Positions 16,847-25,833 are shown, counted from the stretch's first letter. The stretch: 64,000 bases of DNA from SYFY01 sp031385325 (GCA_031385325.1 JANNBJ010000214.1:1-64000), one strand, 5' to 3'. The notes: generated by a model from the sequence alone, not told the origin. A program made the numbers and translations.

Positions 16847-17359
16847 TCAGCCCTTCTTGATCAATTCTGCCATTGCAGCAAATGGCGAGGACGCAGAAAG
16901 AGGCTGCTCTCCCTGACTATCCTGAAGTGGCCTGTGAATACACAGATCGTCGATACAAACCCTGCCTGGCACCGCCATCAACAGTTCATCTTCGATCAGC
17001 AACGGCACGTCGAGCACTTCCCCTGCAACCACGATTGGCGCATCCGATTCGAGTTTTTCGCTCCATTCCAGAGCCTGCTCTTCATCGGTGGCAAGCCAGG
17101 CCGTGAAATCCACTTCGATTTCCCGCTCCAGCTCGCGATCACACCACTGGCAAGGCAGTTTGAGTCTGGCGCTCGCATGACCCGACACCCAGCGCCGACG
17201 ATCATGATAAGCGAATACCAGGGCCGCCTTGACCGGCGACAGCAGATCGCCAACTTCAGACAACCTCGGCAAGTCCTCGGAATTCACGACGCGGTCGAGC
17301 TTGGCGTCAACTGACGTCAAGGCCTTATAAGTGACATTCTCTGGAGTGTGCCCTGCCAT
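16847..17359 (-). CDS. yceD: YceD family protein (DUF177), 23S rRNA accumulation
   Basis: A 170-aa DUF177 protein. The conserved core is present: a C-x-x-C pair in LPCQWCDRELE, the acidic IVVAGEVLDVPLLIEDELLMAVP segment (only partly quoted in family descriptions) and the C-terminal SPFAAMAELIKKG. YceD is needed for normal 23S rRNA levels in bacteria and is also linked to the fab operon by position. ATG 17359 follows a near-consensus promoter by only about 10 nt, so translation may be almost leaderless, or the true start may be slightly downstream. Confidence 0.88.
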   Translation of the reverse strand: MAGHTPENVTYKALTSVDAKLDRVVNSEDLPRLSEVGDLLSPVKAALVFAYHDRRRWVSGHASARLKLPCQWCDRELEREIEVDFTAWLATDEEQALEWSEKLESDAPIVVAGEVLDVPLLIEDELLMAVPGRVCIDDLCIHRPLQDSQGEQPLSASSPFAAMAELIKKG

Positions 17360-17368
17360 GGCGCGCGC

Positions 17369-17406
17369 ATCATATGTAGGGCCGTCGGGAGTGTAAAGCC
17401 ACTCCC
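17369..17406 (-). promoter_or_regulatory. Sigma-70-like promoter and operator-like palindrome of yceD-rpmF-fab operon
   Basis: On the minus strand TTTACA (17392-17397) is separated by exactly 17 nt from TATGAT (17369-17374), each matching the consensus hexamer at 5 of 6 positions. A perfect 7-bp inverted repeat GGGAGTG-6-CACTCCC (17387-17406) covers the -35 element and could be an operator. Transcription would begin about 17360-17362, directly at the yceD ATG (17359), predicting a leaderless or near-leaderless mRNA. Confidence 0.5.
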
Positions 17407-17580
17407 TCGACGATGCTGTGCATGATCTTCTTGCACCGGCCATTGGAAGAAGGCTCAAATGCAACCCTTACCGAGCGTTCGCTGTTGGTTCACTGCACCC
17501 ACGGATTTTTCAAAATTCAACAGAAAAACCTCATATTTGATTGCTATGGTTAAGTAAATTCTGCCGTTCAAGAAAAACTC

Positions 17581-18495
17581 TCAAGCAAATCGTTCCTGGA
17601 TATCGTCAAACAGGGCTGGGACAGGAGCGGTAAATTGCCAGAGTCTGCCGGCGTGCTCGAACTCAAGTTCATGGGCATGGAGGAGTAACCTTCCAGCGGC
17701 CCCATCAATGGTTTTCTGCCAACCTTCGCCGACACCGTACTTATCGTCGTGCACCACAGGATGCCCCAGCGCTGCCGCGTGCACCCGGATCTGGTGCGTT
17801 CGACCAGTCATTAAATCAACGTCAAGGGTCGACACCTGCTGCCCTGACTTGCGAAGTCGAAAACGAGTGGCGGCGACCTGCCCGTCAGGATCAACTCGTA
17901 CCCGCCGTTCACCACTGGCAGTCAGGTATCGAGTCAGCGGGTACTCAACCAGCTGATCTGCCGAAGTCCATTTACCGAGCACCACAACCCGATAACGCTT
18001 GCCTACCGACCGCTGTCTGAATTCAGTCTGGATCAATCGCAGCGCCTGGGGCGACTTAGCCAGCAACAACAAGCCCGAGGTGTCCCGGTCGAGTCGATGG
18101 ACCAATTCGAGAAAGCCGGTACGTCCGGCGGCCAACGCCTCGATCACACCCACGCTGACGCCACTGCCACTGTGCACTGCGGTGCCAGCCGGCTTGTCGA
18201 GCACCAGAAAATCCGCCTCTTCCACAATGATGCGACGTTCCAGCGACTCAACCATCGCCTGTGGCGGCCGAACCATGACTCTGGTCGACGTGGTCACCGG
18301 CGGAATACGCAAGATCTGCCCGATCTGAAGTCGGAACAGGGGGGCCACGCGTTTGCCATCGACACGAACTTCGCCCTTGCGAAGCAAACGATAGATGCGG
18401 GTTCGTGGCACCCCTTTCAGGTGTTTCAGCAGATAGTTGTCGATCCGTTGTCCATCACCATCCGGACCGACGGTGACATGGGTGACCTCAGTCAT
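17581..18495 (-). CDS. rluC: 23S rRNA pseudouridine synthase RluC
   Basis: A 304-aa RluA/RluC-family pseudouridine synthase. An N-terminal S4 RNA-binding domain (about 15-75, TRIYRLLRKGEVRVDGKR) precedes the catalytic domain with the aspartate in VHRLDRDTSGLLLLAK and the later GRTHQIRVH motif. RluC modifies 23S rRNA at positions 955, 2504 and 2580 in E. coli. It is divergent from rne across about 0.8 kb, the arrangement seen in E. coli. Length and motifs are normal. Confidence 0.95.
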   Translation of the reverse strand: MTEVTHVTVGPDGDGQRIDNYLLKHLKGVPRTRIYRLLRKGEVRVDGKRVAPLFRLQIGQILRIPPVTTSTRVMVRPPQAMVESLERRIIVEEADFLVLDKPAGTAVHSGSGVSVGVIEALAAGRTGFLELVHRLDRDTSGLLLLAKSPQALRLIQTEFRQRSVGKRYRVVVLGKWTSADQLVEYPLTRYLTASGERRVRVDPDGQVAATRFRLRKSGQQVSTLDVDLMTGRTHQIRVHAAALGHPVVHDDKYGVGEGWQKTIDGAAGRLLLHAHELEFEHAGRLWQFTAPVPALFDDIQERFA

Positions 18496-19304
18496 GCGCG
18501 TCCGGACCTATTGATGAACTTGATACCAATTCCTGCACTGAGCACCTTCACGGATTGATGTTCCATGCCCGGCTGGGCGCATATCTGGTCGCAGCAGCCA
18601 AAACCTTCACTGCCCGGATTGCCAACCAGGACGATTGCCGCTCTCGACCCCCACTGCTACTATCCAGTTGTTGTCAGGAAAGGCGTTTCGTTGCCAGACT
18701 TCCCCGCCGCGCACTTTACCGTCGCCGGCCTCGTCATCCGGGAAGCCATCCGCACCCAAAACGCCCACCGACAATCCGTTGAGAACGGGGTGGCAGATGG
18801 TCTGTCTGAAGATCCGTCTGCCAGGCTTCCGGACCTTGGTTTTGGTAGTCAGTATGCCATTCCAGGACAAGCTGATGCAGCCTCCCTCGATCTCAACCAA
18901 AACAAGAGTCAGAAATACAAGCACTACGAGGTTTTCGGCGCGTTAATCAACGCACCCTAACCGAGCACGACTCCTGCCGCCCGACTACGAAACCGGCCTC
19001 AGGCAGACGTGAGATTGAATCGGAAAGATTGAATCAGCCAGACAGGATAGCGGGCTGCTCAGCCAATCAGCTGACAGACCACATTAGAGTAGAGCGCACG
19101 ACCTTTAGGTCGTCGCAACCAAGGCAGGAACGCCGATCGCCGGGAGCAGTTTCCGGTCGAACGCCCGTTCCCTTGCCAATCCGTGTGCCGTGTTGCCGAC
19201 GACCCTACCCGGGTGCAGTCGGTCATCCCTCATGAACCATACTCTTCCTGCTTCGCCTCGGTTTGACGTTGATCGCGATCGGCCTCGAATCAGGAACTGA
19301 AAAA
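18496..19304 (+). other. Long rluC-rne divergent spacer with probable rne leader
   Basis: This 809-nt stretch between rluC and rne has no ORF I can support; the open frames on both strands (about 18565-18960 and 18607-18924) show no family features. By analogy with E. coli, where the rne 5' UTR is several hundred nt and mediates RNase E autoregulation, part of it is likely leader RNA. A perfect hairpin ACGACC-TTTA-GGTCGT lies at 19099-19114 and a direct repeat AGATTGAATC at 19012-19021 and 19026-19035. The leader assignment is inference; no promoter was convincing. Confidence 0.45.
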
Positions 19305-22100
19305 ATGAAGAGGATGTTGATCAACGCCGCGCAGCCGGAAGAGGTGCGCGTTGCAATGGTGGACGGTCAGAAACTCCATGATCTGGACATTGAAAACCGC
19401 CACCGGGAACAGAAGAAGGGCAGCATTTACAAAGCCCGAATCACACGGGTCGAACCCAGCCTCGAAGCTGCGTTTGTTGAGTACGGCTCAGAACGACACG
19501 GCTTTCTGCCACTGAAGGAAATTTCCCGAGAGTATTTTCAACGACAACCCGCTGACATCGGCGGCAAGCTGAATATTGCGGAACTGGTCCACGAAGGTCA
19601 GGAAATCCTGATCCAGGTGGAAAAAGAAGAGCGTGGCAACAAGGGCGCGGCGCTGACGACCTTTATTTCGCTCGCCGGACGGTACATCGTCCTGATGCCA
19701 AACAACCCTCGGGCCGGTGGCATTTCCCGACGCATTGAAGGCGAAGAACGCGACGAGCTTCGAGAAGCGTTGTCGCAACTCGAGATCCCCCAGGGAATGG
19801 GATTGATCGTCCGCACGGCTGGCGTGGGTCGTGCACCCGAAGAGCTCCAATGGGATCTGGAGTACCTTCTTCAGCTGTGGACCGCGATCCAGGAAGCCCG
19901 GGGACGGGAGCGCACACCGTCGCTGCTCTATCAGGAAAACAACGTCATCATCCGGGCGATTCGCGACAACTTCCGCAAGGATATCGGCGAAGTTCTGATC
20001 GACGACGATGATGCCTATGAAGAAGCCCGCGCGTTCATCGAGCAGGTGATGCCACAAGCCGCTTCACGGGTGAAACGTTATCGCGATCCGATCCCGCTGT
20101 TCAGTCGTTACCAGATTGAGTCCCAGATCGAGACCGCTTTCCAGCAATCGGTGAAACTGCCCTCCGGCGGCGCGATTGTCATTGATACGACCGAGGCGCT
20201 GGTCTCGATCGACATCAACTCGGCCCGCTCCACCAAAGGCGCTGACATCGAGGAAACAGCGACCAACACCAATCTGGAAGCGGCAGACGAAATTGCCAGG
20301 CAACTGCGGATTCGCGATACCGGTGGCCTCATTGTCATCGACTTTATCGACATGGAGCTGCCAAAAAATCAGCGCGCGGTAGAAACCAGAATGCGGGAAG
20401 CGCTGGATGCCGATCGTGCCAAGGTTCAAATCGGCCGCATCTCGCGTTTCGGGCTGCTGGAAATGTCGCGTCAGCGATTACGGCCGTCCCTGGACGAAAT
20501 CACCACCGTGACCTGCCCTCGCTGCTCTGGCAAGGGCATCATTCGGGATACCAAGTCGCTGTCACTGACGATTTTGCGGGTTCTCGAAGAAGAGGCCCTG
20601 AAAGAGCGCAGTTCCATCGTCCGAGCGATCGTGCCCCTTGATGTCGCATCCTATCTGCTGAATGAAAAGCGACGCGACGTCACGGCGATCGAGACCCGCA
20701 CCAGTACGCACATCGTCGTCATCCCCAACGTCAATCTCGAAACGCCTCACTACGAAATCCAGCGGGTCCGGGATGACGCGATCACACCAGAAGACACGGT
20801 ATCGAGCTATCAATTCGCGCTGCCGGTTATCGATGTGTCCGATGCACCGACTGCGGATTTACCCGAACGTGCGCGCCCGGCAGTACGAATGACCGCACCA
20901 ACATCGGCGCCGCCCGTGGTTGCGGACGAAGTCCAAAAGGTGCCCCAAGCAATTGCAGCGCCAGTCACTCAATCTGTAGCCAAGGCCCCAGGATTTTTCA
21001 AACGTGTGCTAGCCAGTTTGTTTTCCGAAGGTCCGGGAACTGATGCCGCAGCACCAACCAACACCCCAACACCAAGCGCTCCGGCTACCGCTGAACGACA
21101 AGACACCCAGGAATCACGCGATGGTCGTCGACGTGGCAATGGTGACAAGCGCAACGAACGTCGTCCTGAAGGCAACCGCGACCGCGAAGGTCAGCGCAAC
21201 CGTGACGACAATCGAGATGGCAGCAAAGAGAACAACAAAGAAGGAAATCGCGACGAAAATCGCGAGGGGAATCGCGGCGCGAATCGCGAAGGATCCCGTG
21301 ATGGCAATCGCGACGGGGCAAGACCTGCGCGCGCCAGCGGTGAACGCAACTCGGAACGCGGCCGAAATCGTGACCGGGACGGACGTCCTCGCAACCAGGG
21401 TGAAGGAGAAGCTGATGCAAGTGGCGAACGACCACGTCGTCAGCGTAACGAGGATCGACCTCAGCGATCCCGTGATGTCGAAGGTGAAGGTCCCGCGGAG
21501 GTCGAACACATCAGTAGGGCCATGGAAATTCCGGTCGGTGAACGTCGACCGTCCGACGACGATCTGGCAGGAAGCAAACGCCGACCACGCCGTGACCGAA
21601 GCGCAACCGCTGACCGTACCGAGGCCGGTCGTGGACCGCAGCGTGGTCCTCGAAGCGAGGCGCCTCAGGCAGCACAGGTCGCTCAGCCTCAACCGGAAGC
21701 GGTTACACCACACCATGCCGACGACTCCTGGGCTTCCGCGGTAGCCACTGCAACCGTGTTGAACACGTCAGCAGAAGCGCCTGCCGAACAGCGAGGTACC
21801 GAAGTGTCGGTCGCTGTTGACGCACCACCACACGTCGAATCTGTACAGGCGATGCCAGCTTCGGAATCGGTCAGCCTGGACGAAGCTCCAGCCGCTCCAG
21901 AAAGCAGGCCGCCTCACGCGGCAAAAGTTGCTGATTCGGCTGTAACTTCAATGGAGGTAACTCCAGCGCCGACAGAAGTCAAAGCAGAACTGCCACCACG
22001 CCCCAAACGGGCGTTGAACGACCCACGCGAAGTCAAACGACGCGAACGCGAAGCAAAACTTCGTGCGGAAGGTGTGCTACCACCATCCAGTCAGTCATAA
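19305..22100 (+). CDS. rne: Ribonuclease E
   Basis: A 931-aa endoribonuclease, scaffold of the RNA degradosome. The catalytic half holds an S1 domain (about 35-125), the 5'-sensor/RNase H-like region, the Mg ligands in EALVSIDINSARS and IVIDFIDMEL (about 303 and 346) and the Zn-link CPRCSGKG (about 404-407). ATG 19305 (MKRMLINAAQPEE) is the family start. The C-terminal half is disordered: about residues 600-700 are a run rich in Arg, Asn, Asp, Glu and Gly (NRDGNR-, EGNR-type words), likely an RNA-binding arginine-rich region, then an acidic Ala/Pro stretch and a short basic tail. It ends overlapping murB by 10 bp tail to tail. Confidence 0.96.
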   Translation: MKRMLINAAQPEEVRVAMVDGQKLHDLDIENRHREQKKGSIYKARITRVEPSLEAAFVEYGSERHGFLPLKEISREYFQRQPADIGGKLNIAELVHEGQEILIQVEKEERGNKGAALTTFISLAGRYIVLMPNNPRAGGISRRIEGEERDELREALSQLEIPQGMGLIVRTAGVGRAPEELQWDLEYLLQLWTAIQEARGRERTPSLLYQENNVIIRAIRDNFRKDIGEVLIDDDDAYEEARAFIEQVMPQAASRVKRYRDPIPLFSRYQIESQIETAFQQSVKLPSGGAIVIDTTEALVSIDINSARSTKGADIEETATNTNLEAADEIARQLRIRDTGGLIVIDFIDMELPKNQRAVETRMREALDADRAKVQIGRISRFGLLEMSRQRLRPSLDEITTVTCPRCSGKGIIRDTKSLSLTILRVLEEEALKERSSIVRAIVPLDVASYLLNEKRRDVTAIETRTSTHIVVIPNVNLETPHYEIQRVRDDAITPEDTVSSYQFALPVIDVSDAPTADLPERARPAVRMTAPTSAPPVVADEVQKVPQAIAAPVTQSVAKAPGFFKRVLASLFSEGPGTDAAAPTNTPTPSAPATAERQDTQESRDGRRRGNGDKRNERRPEGNRDREGQRNRDDNRDGSKENNKEGNRDENREGNRGANREGSRDGNRDGARPARASGERNSERGRNRDRDGRPRNQGEGEADASGERPRRQRNEDRPQRSRDVEGEGPAEVEHISRAMEIPVGERRPSDDDLAGSKRRPRRDRSATADRTEAGRGPQRGPRSEAPQAAQVAQPQPEAVTPHHADDSWASAVATATVLNTSAEAPAEQRGTEVSVAVDAPPHVESVQAMPASESVSLDEAPAAPESRPPHAAKVADSAVTSMEVTPAPTEVKAELPPRPKRALNDPREVKRREREAKLRAEGVLPPSSQS

Positions 22101-23107
22101 CCAAGGACGACAGGCTCAAGCTCCAGCGCCACTCCATACCGATGTTCAACATCGGTCTGGATGGCGTTCGCCATGGCTAGAAACGCGCTGCCGAGCGTGG
22201 TTCCTCGATTGACGAGGACAAGCGGTTGTGACGGCCAGACTCCCACTCCACCCTGCTCTTTGCCTTTCCACCCGGCCAGATCGATCAATTGTGCTGCGGC
22301 CAGCTTGACTTGCATGGATTCCGTACCATCGACCGGAAATCGGCGCAGGTTGCCAATCCGCAACCCGAGTTCGTCGGCGGTTTGACGTGTCACGATCGGA
22401 TTCTTGAAAAAACTTCCAACATTACCGACGTTCTCCGGAGCAGGGAGTTTGGCGCGACGTATGGCTATGACCACTTCTGCGATCTGCTGACTGCGAGGCT
22501 GCCGAATCCCCTGCTCAGCGAGCGCATGCGCGACATCCGGATAAGTTGTCACTGGCTGTTCGGTGCGGTCGAGCCGCAACACCAAACCGAGAATCAGATA
22601 TCGATGGTCGAGCTTGAAACGGCTATGACGGTAGCTGAACCGACAATCGGAATGACTCAGACTCACGCGCTCACCCGACGTCAGGTCAACCGCATCAACG
22701 CGTTCCACCCGTTCACCAATCTCGACGCCATAAGCGCCAATATTCTGGATCGGCGCCGCCCCAGCGGTACCTGGAATGAGGGACAGGTTTTCCAATCCAC
22801 TTAAACCGTGCGTCAGCGTCTGCCGGGTCAGCTCGTGCCAATTCGTCCCTGCGCCGACCCAGATGCGGGCGTGCCCGGCCGACTGTGTCTCCACATGCCA
22901 ACCAGAATTGCCAAGTCGCAACACAACACCGCGGATGCGGCTGCGGAGAATGACGTTGGACCCGCCTCCCAACACCGTGAGCGGTAGTTGCTGGTCCAGG
23001 GACTGACGTACAGCCCGCTCAATGTCTTCAGCAGACAAGGCCTCGATAAGTTCATCAGCTTCGCATTCAACACCCAGTGTGTTCATGGACTTGAGGCTAA
23101 CGGACAA
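22091..23107 (-). CDS. murB: UDP-N-acetylenolpyruvoylglucosamine reductase MurB
   Basis: A 338-aa FAD enzyme that reduces enolpyruvyl-UDP-GlcNAc to UDP-MurNAc with NADPH. FAD-binding motifs LTVLGGGSNVI and the stretch GLENLSLIPGTAGAAPIQNIGAYG are clear, as is the catalytic serine region GSFFKNP and a C-terminal Glu (LELEP). It is of the type I (E. coli-like) MurB of about 340 aa. It overlaps the AlkB-like gene upstream by 11 nt, and its 3' end overlaps rne on the other strand. Confidence 0.95.
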   Translation of the reverse strand: MSVSLKSMNTLGVECEADELIEALSAEDIERAVRQSLDQQLPLTVLGGGSNVILRSRIRGVVLRLGNSGWHVETQSAGHARIWVGAGTNWHELTRQTLTHGLSGLENLSLIPGTAGAAPIQNIGAYGVEIGERVERVDAVDLTSGERVSLSHSDCRFSYRHSRFKLDHRYLILGLVLRLDRTEQPVTTYPDVAHALAEQGIRQPRSQQIAEVVIAIRRAKLPAPENVGNVGSFFKNPIVTRQTADELGLRIGNLRRFPVDGTESMQVKLAAAQLIDLAGWKGKEQGGVGVWPSQPLVLVNRGTTLGSAFLAMANAIQTDVEHRYGVALELEPVVLGYD

Positions 23108-23753
23108 GATCTTCTCCTGATCCGAAGCTGGGATCGATCTGCCTGAACGTCATACTGATGCGCTCATCTTGCTGCCCAGGTGCGGCCATCAGTCTGTGAT
23201 ACAGCCGACCATCAAGTCGTAACAGTGAGCCGTGTTCAAGCTCCAGCGGCGCGCTCCTGCCCTTTGCCCCAACGCGCCAGCGAAACGTCCGGGGGGCGCC
23301 AAGACTCAACACCAGCACATCACCAACCACCCCCCGTTCATCATCCCTATGCCAACCCATGTGATCCGATCCACTGCGATAACGATTGAGCAAGAGATGG
23401 TTGTCGAAACGATCAAAGTCGACCGCGATCTGATGGCCGACGTTCGCAAGCCAGCTCGGCCATCCGGTTCCGACGTGAGATCTGCCTGCGTATCGATAGT
23501 TGAGACCTGAGTCCGCGACCCAACTGATCTGTCGCGGCACAACTCTTTCACGTCCGAAGATCGTGAACGTCTCTGAGTGCCAGACGAGTGATGAACACGC
23601 TTGCTGAAACAGTCGTTCACCTTCATCGGCTGCGATATAACCTGGCAAGTATTCCGGCACCCGAATTGAATCCACTGTCCCGGAATCTGCGGTCGAAGGT
23701 CTGGCGGGAGGGGTTATAATGTCAGTCACGCGACAGTACGACTCAACAAGCAA
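23097..23753 (-). CDS. AlkB-like 2-oxoglutarate/Fe(II) dioxygenase (ALKBH2/3 type)
   Basis: A 218-aa alkylated-nucleic-acid repair dioxygenase. Iron ligands are His and Asp of the HxD motif in HMGWHRDDERG and the later His in GRLYHRL; the 2-oxoglutarate-binding arginine is in ERISMTFRQ. The NRYRSGSDHMGWHRDDE arrangement resembles ALKBH2/3 rather than E. coli AlkB. Such enzymes demethylate 1-methyladenine and 3-methylcytosine. Its stop overlaps the murB start. It is divergent from the downstream SDR by 11 nt. No Ada box is visible. Confidence 0.88.
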   Translation of the reverse strand: MLVESYCRVTDIITPPARPSTADSGTVDSIRVPEYLPGYIAADEGERLFQQACSSLVWHSETFTIFGRERVVPRQISWVADSGLNYRYAGRSHVGTGWPSWLANVGHQIAVDFDRFDNHLLLNRYRSGSDHMGWHRDDERGVVGDVLVLSLGAPRTFRWRVGAKGRSAPLELEHGSLLRLDGRLYHRLMAAPGQQDERISMTFRQIDPSFGSGEDLVR

Positions 23754-23764
23754 GGAATTTCCAC

Positions 23765-24535
23765 GTGAACATCACCAACAAGGTTGCAGTAATTACCGGT
23801 GGCGCATCCGGTCTCGGCCGCGCAACCGCTGAAATGATCATCGAAAACGGCGGCAAAGTCGCGATCTTCGATCTCAACGAAGCGCTGGCAAGACAAACGG
23901 CAAGTGAACTCGGTAGTCAGGCTCGAGCATACACGGTGAACGTGACGGATAACGCGTCTGTCCAGGCAGCCATCGACGGCGTCGCTGCGGATTTCGGCAG
24001 GATCGACATCAACGTCAACTGCGCCGGCATCGGGACGGCGTCGCGGACCTTGAGCAAGGAAGGCGCTCTCGACATCGCAAAATTCAACTTCGTCATTCAG
24101 GTCAACCTCATCGGCACGTTTTCAACCTTGTCAAAATGTGCTGCTGTCATGCAGGTCAACGAATCCGAAAACACCGATGGCGAAAAAGGCGTGATCATCA
24201 ACACTGCCTCCGTGGCCGCATTCGATGGCCAGATCGGACAGGCTGCATACTCGGCCAGCAAAGCGGGCGTTGCGGGAATGACGCTACCCATTGCACGGGA
24301 TCTGGCCCGAAGTGGCATTCGGATCTGTACGATCGCCCCGGGAATTTTCGAGACGCCTATGCTGCGTGGCGCTCCGGACCGTGTGCGTGATCCGCTCATC
24401 GAGATGGTGCAGTTTCCAAAGCGCCTCGGCAATTCAGTTGAGTTCGCACTCCTGGCGCGGCAGGTCATCGAAAACCCCTACCTGAACGGTGAGACCATTC
24501 GGCTCGATGCCGGCATTCGAATGGCGCCCAAGTAA
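23765..24535 (+). CDS. SDR family 3-hydroxyacyl-CoA dehydrogenase-like (HSD17B10 type)
   Basis: A 256-aa classical short-chain dehydrogenase. It has TGGASGLGRA at the dinucleotide-binding loop with an acidic FDLNEA after beta2, implying NAD preference, then NCAGIG, catalytic Ser in NTASVAAFDGQIG and YSASKAG. The middle and C-terminal IAPGIFETPML and FPKRLGN are typical of type II 3-hydroxyacyl-CoA dehydrogenases. A lipid-oxidation role is likely but not proved. It starts 11 nt from the divergent AlkB-like gene, so the promoters must overlap. A weak hairpin follows the stop. Confidence 0.88.
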   Translation: MNITNKVAVITGGASGLGRATAEMIIENGGKVAIFDLNEALARQTASELGSQARAYTVNVTDNASVQAAIDGVAADFGRIDINVNCAGIGTASRTLSKEGALDIAKFNFVIQVNLIGTFSTLSKCAAVMQVNESENTDGEKGVIINTASVAAFDGQIGQAAYSASKAGVAGMTLPIARDLARSGIRICTIAPGIFETPMLRGAPDRVRDPLIEMVQFPKRLGNSVEFALLARQVIENPYLNGETIRLDAGIRMAPK

Positions 24536-24537
24536 GT

Positions 24538-24567
24538 CCCACTGCAGAGGTAGTGGGCTGCCGTTTT
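24538..24567 (+). terminator. Possible weak terminator after SDR gene
   Basis: CCCACT (24538-24543), an 8-nt loop and AGTGGG (24552-24557) form a perfect 6-bp stem, followed 6 nt later by a TTTT run. It sits between the convergent SDR and GFA genes. The displaced T-run makes it weak. Confidence 0.35.
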
Positions 24568-24599
24568 CGTTCAACACACGATACCGGTCGACCACCCCA

Positions 24600-25097
24600 T
24601 CACCGCGTTGAGGTCATCAAAGTCCATCGATTCTTGAGCGCCGCATACCCATCTTCCGGCTGTCCGCTGTACACCAGTTCACCGGCGCGCACTTCGAAAA
24701 ACAGCTGACGAGATCCGGTCCAGATATGGCCTGCAGGAATAAGCCAGGAAGTGTCGTCCAGGGTTCCCGCTTTTACGTTGATTTCCTTGCTGTCGCTGGA
24801 TCCGTGCCATAGCCGCACACCGCACTCGGGACAGAACCAGCCTTGCCGTTGAACGCCGGAGTCCGACACCCGCTGAATCTGTCGGACAGCGCCTGTAACG
24901 CTGAAATCGGAACGCGCCAAACGAAGACTTTCGCCAAACGCAGAGGAGGTATGGCGCTGACACTCGCGGCAGTGACAAAGATAGAAAGTCAGTGGCGCCG
25001 CTTTGACAAGATAACGAACACGACCACACTGGCAGCCACCAGCCAATGGCAAAGCAGGTACCACAACTGCCGTGATTTCAGCGAAGGGCTCTACCAA
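24600..25097 (-). CDS. GFA family (Zn-binding) protein
   Basis: A 165-aa protein of the glutathione-dependent formaldehyde-activating (Mss4-like) fold. Zinc-binding cysteines occur as GGCQCGRVRY, LCHCRECQRHTSSAF and FCPECGVRLW, the full family set. The family was named for Gfa, but most members have no known enzymatic role. It overlaps the upstream methyltransferase by 20 nt, so the two are coupled. Nothing here links it to formaldehyde oxidation. Confidence 0.88.
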   Translation of the reverse strand: MVEPFAEITAVVVPALPLAGGCQCGRVRYLVKAAPLTFYLCHCRECQRHTSSAFGESLRLARSDFSVTGAVRQIQRVSDSGVQRQGWFCPECGVRLWHGSSDSKEINVKAGTLDDTSWLIPAGHIWTGSRQLFFEVRAGELVYSGQPEDGYAALKNRWTLMTSTR

Positions 25098-25803
25098 GAA
25101 AAATCTCCCGCTCGTATTCGTCGGTGACTGTGCTCACGGAAAATCCCGCCAAGGTCATCCCTTCCAACCAGACTGTCCGGCTAAACAGCCCACAGTGGTG
25201 GGTTTCGTGCTCGACACTGATCTGACCATTGCCGGTTTGGTAGACCACAACATATTCAACAACGGTCCGGGTATCCGAAGGATCTGGATCGTGGCTCCAT
25301 TCCAGATAACGAAGATGGCGCGCCCCGTCGTCGCCACCACCGTGATCCGTTGACTCCTTAAAAGTTTCCTCGACGTGATCCGGAACGATAATCGTGATGC
25401 CGCCCGCCTTGCAGTGCAGACGCGCGTTACGTAACACTGTAAACAGATCGTCCTGGGTCGTCATATAATCGATGGCGTCATGGATGAAGACGACATCGAA
25501 TTTCTCATTCAGATCGATGGTGCGCATATCCCCGACCCGATGCAGGCACTCAGGATTGATTGCTGCACTGATGCGTAACATGTCGGCCGACAGATCGCTC
25601 AAGGTCACTGCCGCAAACCGCTGTTTCATGTGGAATGCATTGTTGCCACCGCCGGCCCCGAATTCCAGAAGTGAAGCGGCCGAAGGAACACCCTGCTGGT
25701 CGACGAGCCTGAGGAAGTACCCGGCTTCCTGAGCATAGTCTTCTACAGGTGACAGTACGGGCCACCAATCAGCGAGCTCTTCGTAGAGTTTGAGCATGGT
25801 CAC
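25078..25803 (-). CDS. Class I SAM-dependent methyltransferase
   Basis: A 241-aa methyltransferase. Motif I is LLEFGAGGGNNAFHM, followed by an acidic VTLSDLSADML and motif post-I-like GDMRTIDLNEKFDVVFIHDAIDY, which is the usual Rossmann MTase order. No target-recognition feature identifies the substrate. It is followed by the overlapping GFA gene. It starts 30 nt below the kdsB stop, on the same strand, so kdsB, methyltransferase and GFA may be one transcript continuing from the msbA-lpxK operon. Confidence 0.85.
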   Translation of the reverse strand: MTMLKLYEELADWWPVLSPVEDYAQEAGYFLRLVDQQGVPSAASLLEFGAGGGNNAFHMKQRFAAVTLSDLSADMLRISAAINPECLHRVGDMRTIDLNEKFDVVFIHDAIDYMTTQDDLFTVLRNARLHCKAGGITIIVPDHVEETFKESTDHGGGDDGARHLRYLEWSHDPDPSDTRTVVEYVVVYQTGNGQISVEHETHHCGLFSRTVWLEGMTLAGFSVSTVTDEYEREIFLGRALR

Positions 25804-25833
25804 CTCACCTTGCGAAATCAGGCACTCAATCGG

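Noticed and set aside
18565..18960. 131-codon plus-strand ORF (and a 105-codon minus-strand ORF) before rne
   Set aside because: No recognisable domain, no ribosome-binding site worth naming, and position in an expected long rne leader.
21043..21744. Long alternative-frame ORFs inside the rne tail
   Set aside because: They are by-products of the low-complexity Arg/Asn/Asp/Gly codons; the rne frame is conserved and continuous.
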